A stretch of 64,000 nucleotides of DNA from positions 1-64,000 of the forward strand of contig WRKM01000015.1 in the NCBI GenBank assembly GCA_009778065.1, in the 5' to 3' direction. The notes beneath the pieces were generated by a model. It made no database searches and was not told where the DNA came from. It worked only from the letters and a program-made list of their open reading frames with translations. Below, one piece after another: positions 31,800-40,900 of the stretch; position 1 is the stretch's first letter, and each line of letters begins with the position of its first letter. Made by a program: the position numbers and the translations under genes. Origin of the DNA: Oscillospiraceae bacterium. Lineage in GTDB: Bacteria > Bacillota > Clostridia > Oscillospirales > Ruminococcaceae.

Positions 31800-33572
31800 T
31801 CATAAAAATATAACCAACAAGCGAGCAGTCTGATTTATTAAACCACCTATTAATATAGCTGTAAAAACCGTTGACACAGCGATGGATACAGCGACTTTAA
31901 GCCCCAACTCCTTGACGAGTATACCGAAAACCGAAAGACAAGGTATATACATAAGCGATACCGCACCGCCTATAAAAGCTTGTAGGGGAGATAAATCAAG
32001 AGCCAACAACGGTGCGACGGACATTTCACGGCGTACAAACCCCAAAATCAACCCGACTACCGCCTCAGAAGGCATACCGAGCCATTTGCTCATAAGAGGT
32101 TCGGTATAAAACGCAATGACTTCCAGTGTCCCTGTTTCTTTAAGGAGTGCGGCTATGACTATGGCTATCAGCATGGGAATTTCAGCTTCAGCTAAAAAAT
32201 GCTTCATGCGAATGAGTAGTTTCCGTCCATAGGCTTTAGGTTCGGGAATTAAAAGATTCGGTATTTCTAAAATCAGGGGTTCGGTCTTTCCCTTAACTAA
32301 TTTTCCCGCTATTAAAGCCGAGGAGATAAAAAGGAAAAGCCCAAGCAGGATAAGCGCGGGAATCATCCACCACGAATACGCCGACAACAAGGCGATTAAC
32401 GCTCCTGTCTGCGAAATGCAGGGTACGGCAAAGCAGACCGCCGCACTTATTATAATCCGTTCTTTCCGAGAGGTCGCGGCGCGAGTGCCGATAATAGCGG
32501 GTACTGCACAGCCGAAACCCATTAGCGCATAGATTAAACTGCCGCCCTGTACACCGAGCTTTCGCATAACATTATCGAATAAAACGCTGACACGCGGAAG
32601 ATAACCCGAATCCTCAAGAAACGAAAACGCTATATAAAAGAACAAGACATAGGGGAAAATCAGAGCTAAAATCCACTCAAAACTAATTACAAAAATACCA
32701 TATTCGCCTACTAAGATATTAAGCAAAACGCCTTCGGGAATAAAGGAAGTAAACAGCATCCGAAAAAAAGGCACAATAAAACGCTCGACTAAAGGCAAAA
32801 GTACAAATTCTTCGAGCGATTTTCCGCCGCCCACGACCGTACCGATAAGCAGAGCGATTACAAAAAAAGCAATCGGTATTCCCGGAAACGGCTTAACCAT
32901 ATTATCGCCGAGCCTATCGAGCAGGGTAAGAGGGGAGGCGTTCTTTTTTATTACGCGGCGTGCGATTTCACGCGAGTTGTTCCATGCTCCGTTCTGACCG
33001 CATTTGTTTTTTGACGGGCAGGAGTTGCAACCGCCGCTCGGTGCGTGGGCGGTTTTATCCTCGCCGAGTACAAATTCAAGCCGTTTTTTTAACTCGTCAA
33101 TACCGCGGTTTTTAACAGCGACTGTCGGGATTACGGGTGCGTCCAACTCCCGCTCCAACAGTGCGGCGTTTAAAGTAATTCCGCGTCGTAAAGCTACATC
33201 AAGCAGATTAAGGGTGTAGACCGTGGGAATATTAAACTGCTGAAGTTCAAGCGCAAGGCATAGGTTCCGTTCGAGGTTAGCCGCGTCTAATACGCAAATA
33301 ATAGCATCTGCTCCGTTTTTAATAAATTCAAGAGCTATTTTTTCCGCCTCCGATGATGCGGCGAGTGAATATGTACCGGGAACGTCAATAAGTGTGAATG
33401 TTCTGCCGCCGACCTCTAACTGCCCTTCCATAAAATTTACGGTAGTACCTGCGTAGTTTGAACTAACTGCGCGAATTCCTGTAAGTTCGCTGAAAAAAAC
33501 GCTTTTCCCTACATTGGGATTACCCATGAGCAGGATTCTTCCCCGATTTTCATTAATAAGGCTTCGGTTCAT
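31800..33572 (-). CDS. feoB: Ferrous iron transport protein B
   Basis: A 590-aa Fe(II) transporter. The N-terminal G domain has GNPNVGKS (17-24), DVPGTYSL (63-70) and a G4-type NLLD (122-125), followed by a GDI region. A cysteine cluster CNSC-x5-C (C182, C185, C191) sits in the linker and might sense or pass iron. About eight transmembrane helices follow, with the Gate-type segments GFGCAVPAIIGTRA and CFAVPCISQTGALI. It is shorter than the roughly 770-aa E. coli protein but normal for compact Firmicutes versions. It overlaps feoA by 4 bp. Confidence 0.95.
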   Translation of the reverse strand: MNRSLINENRGRILLMGNPNVGKSVFFSELTGIRAVSSNYAGTTVNFMEGQLEVGGRTFTLIDVPGTYSLAASSEAEKIALEFIKNGADAIICVLDAANLERNLCLALELQQFNIPTVYTLNLLDVALRRGITLNAALLERELDAPVIPTVAVKNRGIDELKKRLEFVLGEDKTAHAPSGGCNSCPSKNKCGQNGAWNNSREIARRVIKKNASPLTLLDRLGDNMVKPFPGIPIAFFVIALLIGTVVGGGKSLEEFVLLPLVERFIVPFFRMLFTSFIPEGVLLNILVGEYGIFVISFEWILALIFPYVLFFYIAFSFLEDSGYLPRVSVLFDNVMRKLGVQGGSLIYALMGFGCAVPAIIGTRAATSRKERIIISAAVCFAVPCISQTGALIALLSAYSWWMIPALILLGLFLFISSALIAGKLVKGKTEPLILEIPNLLIPEPKAYGRKLLIRMKHFLAEAEIPMLIAIVIAALLKETGTLEVIAFYTEPLMSKWLGMPSEAVVGLILGFVRREMSVAPLLALDLSPLQAFIGGAVSLMYIPCLSVFGILVKELGLKVAVSIAVSTVFTAILIGGLINQTARLLVIFL

Positions 33573-33802
33573 GAAGCGACCTCGCGAACCTCGATTTGCT
33601 TTGCGACATCTTTATCTACAGCGAGTGAATATGCGTCCTCAACCCGCAAAAGAACAGGTCCGCCCCACGGGTGGCGGCTCTGAACGCTCACTGTCGTACC
33701 CTCGCGTATACCGAGGTTTTCGAGCAGGCTTATCTTTGGGGTGGAGATTATAGAGAATTTCCGCTTTCTGTCCGCGTTGTATAAGTATAGTTTATTATTC
33801 AT
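33569..33802 (-). CDS. feoA: Ferrous iron transport protein A
   Basis: A 77-aa SH3-like protein that assists FeoB. LLENLGIREGTTVSVQSRHPWGG and the closing strand LLRVEDAYSLAVDKDVAKQI are typical. It is transcribed from a promoter carrying paired operator palindromes and is translationally coupled to feoB (4-bp overlap). AGAAGGA precedes the ATG. It is likely repressed by the DtxR/MntR-type protein encoded divergently. Confidence 0.93.
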   Translation of the reverse strand: MNNKLYLYNADRKRKFSIISTPKISLLENLGIREGTTVSVQSRHPWGGPVLLRVEDAYSLAVDKDVAKQIEVREVAS

Positions 33803-33822
33803 TTATCCTTCTCCCGTTCTGT

Positions 33823-33874
33823 GTTAGATGAGACTAACCATATATAGGTTAGCATAAACTAACTGATTTGTCAA
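33823..33874 (-). promoter_or_regulatory. feoAB promoter with two GTTAG-N6-CTAAC operators
   Basis: On the minus strand TTGACA (33869-33874), 17-bp spacer, TAACCT (33846-33851). Two perfect palindromes of form GTTAG-N6-CTAAC occupy 33823-33838 and 33848-33863, 25 bp apart, one between the -35 and -10 boxes and one at the transcription start. They resemble DtxR/IdeR-type iron boxes and are the obvious target of the adjacent regulator. Confidence 0.7.
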
Positions 33875-33902
33875 TAGGTTTATAAAATATTTTTTAATTT
33901 TA

Positions 33903-33931
33903 TTGAACAGTGGAAGGATTTATGTTATACT
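33903..33931 (+). promoter_or_regulatory. Promoter of the DtxR/MntR-family gene
   Basis: TTGAAC, 17-bp spacer, TATACT. It lies outside the two palindromes, so the regulator gene may be less tightly controlled than feoAB. Confidence 0.6.
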
Positions 33932-33976
33932 TATTAAGGGTAAAGAATCCGAAAAGGGGAGGGGCTTGTCGTAAAA

Positions 33977-34378
33977 ATGAAAATAAACGAATCTGCGGAA
34001 ACATATTTAGAAACCATTCTTATGCTCGGCAAGGAAAAAGGTGCAGTACGCTCGATAGATATAGCCAACGAGCTTGACTATACTAAACCGAGCGTAAGCG
34101 TAGCTATGAAAAATCTGCGGGCGGGCGGACATATTACCGTAGACGACAGCGGGTTCATTACCCTGACCGACAGCGGAAGGAAAATCGCCGAAACCATGTA
34201 TGAGCGGCACACTCTCATTTCAGACTGGCTTATTTTCTTAGGCGTCGATAAAAAAGCCGCAGTAAACGACGCCTGTAAAATGGAACACTCGATGAGCGCG
34301 GAAAGTTTTTCGGCAATAAAAAAGCACATCGAAGCATGGAAACAAAACGTCTACAGCAAAAAACAAGGAGCGGAATAA
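33977..34378 (+). CDS. DtxR/MntR-family metal-dependent transcriptional regulator
   Basis: A 133-aa protein with an N-terminal winged helix (ESAETYLETILMLGKEKGAV, then RSIDIANELDYTKPSVSVAM) and a metal-binding dimerisation domain with ERHTLISDWLIFLGV and CKMEHSMS, where E, C and H positions fit DtxR-type metal ligands. There is no C-terminal SH3 domain, so it is of the short MntR-like form. Members bind DNA when loaded with Fe(II) or Mn(II). Its divergent position to feoAB and the paired palindromes argue for iron control of Feo. GGGGAGGGG lies upstream of the ATG. Confidence 0.9.
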   Translation: MKINESAETYLETILMLGKEKGAVRSIDIANELDYTKPSVSVAMKNLRAGGHITVDDSGFITLTDSGRKIAETMYERHTLISDWLIFLGVDKKAAVNDACKMEHSMSAESFSAIKKHIEAWKQNVYSKKQGAE

Positions 34379-34381
34379 AAA

Positions 34382-35593
34382 ATGGAAATCATTATAATAT
34401 GTCTTTTGTCGGCGGCGGTTATATTACTTACTGTTTTTAATTTAATAATACTTACGGGGAGAAAAAAGGATTTAAAGAGCGAAAACACGGCGGAGAGGAT
34501 ATCCGCCGTATTAAAGCAAAACGCCGACGAACAGCGCGTCAGCGTAACGAAACAACTTAACGAGAACACAACGGAGCAGTTTAAACGCTTTGACATGATT
34601 CAGGAGAGTGTAAACAGAACACTCCGCGAGAACCGCGAGGAAATGAATAAACAACTGCGCGAGAGCCTCGAAAAAATAGTTTTAACACTTGAAAGCAAGA
34701 TGAAATCGCTTCAAGAGAGTAACGAAAAGAGATTAGAGCAGATACAGGGAACGGTAGACGAGAAATTGCAAAAGACCCTTGAAGAGCGGCTCGCAAAGTC
34801 CTTTGAATTAGTCGGTAAGCAGTTAGACAGCGTTCAACAGGGTCTCGGCGAAATGAAAACATTAGCCGCCGATGCAAGAAGTTTGAAAAACGCATTAATA
34901 AATGTAAAGGAACGCGGTACTTACGGCGAGGTAAGACTCGAAAGACTGCTCGCTGATATTCTTGCGCCGAGCCAGTATGAAACTAACGTAGAAATCGCCG
35001 CAGGGCGGCGTGTAGAATTTGCTGTCAAGTTACCCGGAAACGGAGACGAGCCTCTTCTGCTTCCGATTGACTCTAAGTTTCCTATTGAGGACTATAACCG
35101 CTTGCTTGACAGTGAGGATAAGCAGACGATGCTTGAAGCGCGTAAATCGCTTGCACAAAAAATACGGGTATTCGCGAAGGATATTTATGATAAGTATATA
35201 GTACCGCCTAAAACCACAGATTTCGCGCTGATGTTTTTGCCTACTGAGGGTCTGTATGCGGAGGTGGTGCAAAACGCCGCTTTGTTTGAAGAACTCCGCG
35301 ATAAATATAAGGTGACGGTGGTAGGAGCTACCACCCTGTCGGCGTTTTTAGCTTCGCTTCAAATGGGCTTCAAGACGCTTGCTATTGAACAGCGTTCTCA
35401 GGAGGTATGGGACACTCTGCGGGCGGTTAAGTCCGAATTTGTGAAATTCGGCGACATGCTCGACAAAGCGCATAAACAAATTCAAAGCGTTGATAAAACT
35501 ATGGAAGAAATAGTAGGCAGACGTACAAAGGCTATACAAAGAACGCTTCGCAGTGTCGAGGGATATGAAGAAGAGGAAATTAAAGCCTTATAA
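34382..35593 (+). CDS. rmuC: DNA recombination protein RmuC
   Basis: A 403-aa protein: an N-terminal membrane helix (residues 2-24), a long coiled coil (about 45-165, rich in E, K, Q and R heptads), then the RmuC domain with GTYGEVRLERLLADIL, LPIDSKFPIEDYNRLL and FALMFLPTEGLYAEVV. RmuC proteins limit rearrangements at inverted repeats and are predicted nuclease-fold proteins. It starts 3 bp after the metal regulator gene and is probably co-transcribed with it. Its last 14 bp overlap the convergent ABC-F gene. Confidence 0.93.
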   Translation: MEIIIICLLSAAVILLTVFNLIILTGRKKDLKSENTAERISAVLKQNADEQRVSVTKQLNENTTEQFKRFDMIQESVNRTLRENREEMNKQLRESLEKIVLTLESKMKSLQESNEKRLEQIQGTVDEKLQKTLEERLAKSFELVGKQLDSVQQGLGEMKTLAADARSLKNALINVKERGTYGEVRLERLLADILAPSQYETNVEIAAGRRVEFAVKLPGNGDEPLLLPIDSKFPIEDYNRLLDSEDKQTMLEARKSLAQKIRVFAKDIYDKYIVPPKTTDFALMFLPTEGLYAEVVQNAALFEELRDKYKVTVVGATTLSAFLASLQMGFKTLAIEQRSQEVWDTLRAVKSEFVKFGDMLDKAHKQIQSVDKTMEEIVGRRTKAIQRTLRSVEGYEEEEIKAL

Positions 35594-37064
35594 AATCGCT
35601 CGCAATTTTTTCGGAAAAGACACTGTCATGCTCAACGAAAATCATTGTAGGAGCGTAGGCAGAAAGAAGTTCTTCAATTTGTATACGAGAAAGCACATCA
35701 ATAAAATTAAGCGGCTCGTCCCAGATATACAAATGCGCTTTTTCGCATAAGCTTTTAGCAATCAAAACCTTCTTTTTCTGACCCGCCGAAAAGTCTGATA
35801 CGTCTTTTTCAAATTGGTTCCGAGAAAAATCGAGCTTACGTAGAATAGCCTTAAAAAGGCTCTCATCAATTTCGTGTTCTTTTGTAAAATCGGATAAATT
35901 ACCTGCGAGAAAAGAGGTTTCCTGCCCGACATAAGAGATAATTAAGCCGCTCGCCGTTTGAAGCTGTCCCGTATATGATATTTCGTGACCGCAAATAAGC
36001 TTTAAAATGCTTGATTTACCGCACCCGTTTTTACCGGACAGTGAGAGCCTTTGCCCTTGCTCTACAGTGAAATTCACACCCGCGCAGACGACTCTCCCGT
36101 TGTATGAGACAGACAGGTTTTCCAGTGTTACTAAGCGATTAGAATGATGCTTCAGCGGCGTGATTTTGAGGGCGTCTGCACTTTCGATATTTTTCAAAAG
36201 TGCGGTCTTTTCCTCTGCCGCTGATTGCCGCCGTGTTTCAATCGCCTTACTCCGCTTCATCATTTTAGCCGACTTATGCCCGATATAACCCCTATCGGGA
36301 CGCAGCCCGGAATTTCGCGTACCATATTTAGTTTTTTCAAGCTTGTCAGACCAGCCCGCTGTACGTTTTGCGGCTTCTTCGAGCTTTTTTATATCTTTTT
36401 GCAATCGTTCGTTCTCGGCGATTTCGTGATTATCACGCCGCTGTTTATTTACGAGCCAGGAAGAAAAATTACCTTTTTGAACCTCGATACCCGCTCTGTT
36501 TATCGACAAAACGTGATTAATACAATTATCGAGGATAAATCTGTCGTGCGATACGAGTATAAACCCTTTTTTAGATTTTAAATACTCACAAATCACAGCC
36601 CTGCCGTCAGCGTCAAGGTGGTTTGTCGGCTCGTCAATGAGCAGAAAATTATTGTCCTTTAAAAATAAAGCCGCGAGCAAAACCTTAGTCTGCTCGCCGT
36701 TTGACAGGGTTTCAAAAGAGCGTTCAAGAACATCATCGCATACATCGAGCAGAGAAAGTTCGCGGCTAATCTGCCACCCCTGAGCTTCGGGGGCGATGCC
36801 CTCAATTATCTCAAGCGTATATTGTGATTTATCGGCGAGCTCGAACGGAAAATAATCAAAGCTGACCGATTTTGTAATTGTTCCGGAATAATCATAACCG
36901 CCGCGGGAAAGAAGCAGACGCAAAAGAGTAGTTTTTCCTCTGCCGTTTCTGCCGATTAAACCGAGTCTCCAGTCGGAGTCTATTTGAAAAGAAACATCGT
37001 CAAATACATTGTCATAACTGCCGTCATAGGCGAAGGTGAGGTTTGAGATATTTATTACGGACAT
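35580..37064 (-). CDS. Lsa-family ABC-F ribosomal protection protein
   Basis: A 494-aa protein with two ABC ATPase domains and no membrane segment. Walker A motifs are GRNGRGKTT (about 38-46) and GKNGCGKSS (about 340-348). Signature loops are LSNGEQTK and FSAGQKKK. Walker B motifs are LLIDEPTNHLD and YIWDEPLNFID. A charged linker (residues about 200-275) is the arm that reaches the ribosomal P site. The N-terminal NLTFAYDGSYDNVFDDVSF and DEPLNFID are hallmarks of Lsa/Vga-type proteins, which displace lincosamide, pleuromutilin and streptogramin A drugs. An intrinsic or non-resistance role is also possible. There is no visible leader peptide attenuator. Confidence 0.88.
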   Translation of the reverse strand: MSVINISNLTFAYDGSYDNVFDDVSFQIDSDWRLGLIGRNGRGKTTLLRLLLSRGGYDYSGTITKSVSFDYFPFELADKSQYTLEIIEGIAPEAQGWQISRELSLLDVCDDVLERSFETLSNGEQTKVLLAALFLKDNNFLLIDEPTNHLDADGRAVICEYLKSKKGFILVSHDRFILDNCINHVLSINRAGIEVQKGNFSSWLVNKQRRDNHEIAENERLQKDIKKLEEAAKRTAGWSDKLEKTKYGTRNSGLRPDRGYIGHKSAKMMKRSKAIETRRQSAAEEKTALLKNIESADALKITPLKHHSNRLVTLENLSVSYNGRVVCAGVNFTVEQGQRLSLSGKNGCGKSSILKLICGHEISYTGQLQTASGLIISYVGQETSFLAGNLSDFTKEHEIDESLFKAILRKLDFSRNQFEKDVSDFSAGQKKKVLIAKSLCEKAHLYIWDEPLNFIDVLSRIQIEELLSAYAPTMIFVEHDSVFSEKIASDFIRL

Positions 37065-37099
37065 GATATGTGGATACTGCCTTCCTTAAATTAAAACAA

Positions 37100-37963
37100 T
37101 TAAAACGTCTTTTTACGTACAATGTGAGCAGCTACTTTTTTCTGTAATACATCTACCCTAAAAGGCTTGACTATAAAATCGCAGATACCGAGCTGCATAG
37201 CGGCAGAAAAAGTCTCAGTCGTACCCGAAGCGGTCAGAAAGATTATGGGCGTATCTCTATGCTCATCACGGGCTCTGATAATAGGCACTAAGTCAAAGCC
37301 GCTCATTTCGGGCATTTTATAGTCGAGAATGAATAACTCAGGTACAATATTATCTAAAAACATTTCCACCATAGTAGGTTTCGCCAAGGAATATACTTTA
37401 TACTTATCGAGCATGGAAGATATATTTTTGAGCATAAACGAAGCGTCGTCAACTACTAAAATCTGTAGTTTGCGGCGTTCTTCGTTTTTGTCTAACTGGT
37501 ATAAAACATTTGAAAGTTTATTACCGAGCATATCGACATAAAGAGGTTCATATGCTCCGCCGCCGCCAATTAACGACTTCGGTACATTTCTGACCTTCGT
37601 GACCTTTTCTGAAAAAAAGCTCAAGGCAGAAGTTACATCTTGCGGCGGAGTCTTTTCGTTTAAAACATCTTCGAGTGCAGACGAAAGGGTATACGCGCCG
37701 ACTTCATCGAGAGAGGCTTTTAAAGCGGACAGACATTCACGTTCCTCAACGGAGAAATTAACCGTGTTAGTATCCATATCAGAGATGGAGTCGGTTTTTG
37801 TCAGGATATTGAGCGAGTCCGGAATTAAATTGAGCATCTCGGAGAGTCTGCGTAAATACTCATTCGCCGTCAATGTAACATTTTCGGCGGCGACCCCTCT
37901 GATGTCTAAATCCCCCATTCTTAAGAGGGTGGGTAAGTAAAAATTATTGCCTTCCTTTTTCAT
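37100..37963 (-). CDS. Response regulator with a degenerate HPt-like N-terminal domain
   Basis: A 287-aa protein. The C-terminal 120 residues are a receiver domain: acidic pair D172/D173, phosphorylation site D214 in FILDYKMPEMSGFD, conserved T and the lysine in FIVKPF. The N-terminal 165 residues contain LSALKASLDEVGAYTLSSAL (78-97), which lines up with the helix pair of HPt domains (pattern HS-x-KG-x4-IGA-x2-LS), but the phospho-accepting histidine is replaced by S79. It follows the hybrid kinase gene by 33 bp and is its probable partner. There is no DNA-binding domain. Confidence 0.8.
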   Translation of the reverse strand: MKKEGNNFYLPTLLRMGDLDIRGVAAENVTLTANEYLRRLSEMLNLIPDSLNILTKTDSISDMDTNTVNFSVEERECLSALKASLDEVGAYTLSSALEDVLNEKTPPQDVTSALSFFSEKVTKVRNVPKSLIGGGGAYEPLYVDMLGNKLSNVLYQLDKNEERRKLQILVVDDASFMLKNISSMLDKYKVYSLAKPTMVEMFLDNIVPELFILDYKMPEMSGFDLVPIIRARDEHRDTPIIFLTASGTTETFSAAMQLGICDFIVKPFRVDVLQKKVAAHIVRKKTF

Positions 37964-37996
37964 TTTGAGTGTACTCCTTTGTAATTTATTTTGATA

Positions 37997-40900
37997 TTAA
38001 CCTCTTAAAAGGGATTCCATAATTTGCTCCGCGCCATCGTAGTCCATCATCATGACCGCCTCGCTTATCTGAGTCAAGCTGTCTTTGAGACCGTCTGTAG
38101 GCATAACAGCTTCTAAATTTTCAAGTTCGTCGTCAATGACCTCAAGATTCATTTCGCTGAACGCGGTCTTCATCCTTCCGAAGATTCCTGTCAGTTTCGC
38201 TAAAACCTCACTTGATAGTTCAAAGCGTTCGCGTTCGACGCCGCTAACGGCAAAAGCGGCTTCAAGCTCCTCGCGCAGAACATCTAAACCTTCGATAAAA
38301 GGCTCTAAATTATCCCTGCAATATTCGATGTCGCCTCTTTCGGACGCTTCTTCGAGACGAAGTGCTTGTTCGGAAAGCTTTTGAACGCCTATATTCTGTA
38401 ACGCGCCTTTCATACTGTGAGCCGCGACCTCAAGACTGTCGAGTTCACCTTTTTCGAGGAAGAGTCTCATTTTTTTGATACCCTTTTCAATCTCGGTAAC
38501 CATGAGCGAAAGAGAAGTCTTGTAGTTACTCCGCTGACCCGCAACCATGTCTAAACCGACCTCAGAGGACAGACCGTCGATTGTATTAATTCTGTCCCAG
38601 AAGGCGTTATCATCGTCAGATTCTTCGGCTTCTTCTTCAGCGGAATCGGTCGTCTGCTTTTCGAGAGGCAACCACTCTTTAAGAACCCTGAAAAACTTAG
38701 CCTTTTCTATGGGTTTAATCATAACGTCGTTCATTCCGGCTTGTAAAAATACATCTCTCATACCGACTATGGCGTTTGCGGTTAGTGCGATAATCGGGTC
38801 TCTTATGCCCATTTCGCGAATAATTTTAGTAGCCTCCACTCCATCCATACCCGGCATCATGTGGTCCATGAACACAAGGTCATACTGGTCTTTCGCTAAA
38901 ATATCTATAGCCTGTCTGCCTGAAATGGCAGTGTCGGGTGTTATACGGCAGAGCCGCAAAAAGCCTCGCGCCACATTGAGATTTATGGTATTGTCGTCTA
39001 CTACCAACACCTTAGCCGTAGGCGCGTAAATGGGCTTTCCGTTATCGCCCCCGTTTCCGTTTGCTAAACATGCGTTGGGGTTCGTCCCTATCACCTTCGG
39101 AATATTAATATAAAAAGTACTGCCCTTACCGTAAACGCTATCTAACGAAATGTTTCCGTCCATAATTTCAACTAATCTTCGAGTAATAGAAAGACCTAAG
39201 CCCGTCCCCGTCTTAAAGCGGTTTTTTTGCATATCAGCTTGAACAAAAGCGTTAAACAGAGTTTCTTGTTCCTCCGTTTTTATACCGATTCCTGTATCGG
39301 CTATAGTAAACTTTATGTTACCGCCGGTGACTTCGATAGTGAATGTTACATGACCATAGTCGGTAAACTTTATGGCATTGCTTAAAATATTTATAAGCAC
39401 CTGCCGCAAACGCATATCGTCCCCGTATAAACAGGCGGGCATTTCGCCGAGCGTTTCAAATTTATAACCGATGTCTTTATTACTCGCGAGCAACCTTGAG
39501 ATTGAGTTGACGTTATCAATCATTTCCATGAAATTATAGTGGACGGGGGCAAGTTCCATTTTCCCTGATTGAATTTTAGTTATATCTAAAATATCGTTTA
39601 TCAGGTTTAAGAGTGCGGTAGCCGATACGTTTATACTGTTCGCATAGGAGCGTTGAATATCGCCTAAATCTTCAAGAAGCAGAAGCTCAGACATTCCCAA
39701 AACAGCGTTCATGGGGGTTCGGATTTCATGAGACATATTAGCCAAAAACATGGTCTGAAGCTCGGATGCGGTTTGTGCCGCTTCCTTTTGCATCCTGAGC
39801 ATACGCTCTTTTTCCGCACTCTCAAGTATTCTGTTCATAGCTTCGTTACGGTTTATCGCACCTATAATCATTAAAGTACCGGAACGCAGTATGCTGATTT
39901 CTTCGTCCGTGAAGGTTCGTGTTTTTATGTAGTCGTCAATACAACAAATACCCCAAAATCTGTTTTCGATAAAGAGCGGTATGACTAATACAGACAGTAC
40001 TCCGAAATCATTTAGAAACTCTTGGTCTTTTTCCGAAAGCTCAGAAACAGGACCCTGTACATATTCGCCGCGATAAAACTTACCCGCCCAATCATCGGTA
40101 TCGTTATAAGAGAAGCTACGGGCAACAGAGGCGGCTGTTTCAATATTGGTTCTATCACTTGACCAATGGTACATGGAAAAAGCATGAAGCTCATCACCCA
40201 CTGCTTCGTTACGCCAGATTTCGACGCTGTCTGCGCTGACACAGAGTCCGATTATTTTCAGCCCCGCAACAATAGAAGGTTTAATATCATTAAAATCATG
40301 CGCGGAAAGTAAAACGCTCGCCATATCGTTTAATGAACGCAGAAGGTCGCCGCGGAGTTCTATCTCATTCATCATATGATTATACTCGCTAAGGTCGCGG
40401 GTATATCCGACTACGGCGTCGTCATTTCCGTATTTAACTTTTACGAGAGTAATCTCTGCCGGAAAGGTAGTGTCATTATTGGGCATTTTATGCAGCCATT
40501 CAAAAACACGGTAACCGTCTTCAAATGCTCCTTTTACGAAAGCCATAGCTTTTTCGCCGGAGGGGCGTCCGTCCGGTTGAAACGGCGGAGAGCATGATGA
40601 GATAAACCTGTCTAAGTATTCCTGCTTGTCTTTAAAACCATACAGCCGTACCGCCGCCTCGTTACAGTCGATTGTATTATAGTTCTTATCCCATATCTGG
40701 CAACACAGCGGCGACGAATCCAACATCAGCTTTATGCGTTCTTCCGTTTTACGGCTTTTATCTACTTCCTCCTTGTGCGTCAGTGCATAGACAATCATCA
40801 TAGCCGCAGAGTGCAGAACGTCTGCCTCACTTTCAGAAAAAACACGCTCTTTGCTTCGGTCTTCGTATAGCACCGCTCCCCACAAAACGCCGTCAAAAAT

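Noticed and set aside
35580-37064. Calling the ABC-F protein a proven resistance gene
   Set aside because: Lsa-type motifs are clear, but many chromosomal ABC-F proteins in Firmicutes have not been shown to give resistance; no phenotype can be inferred.
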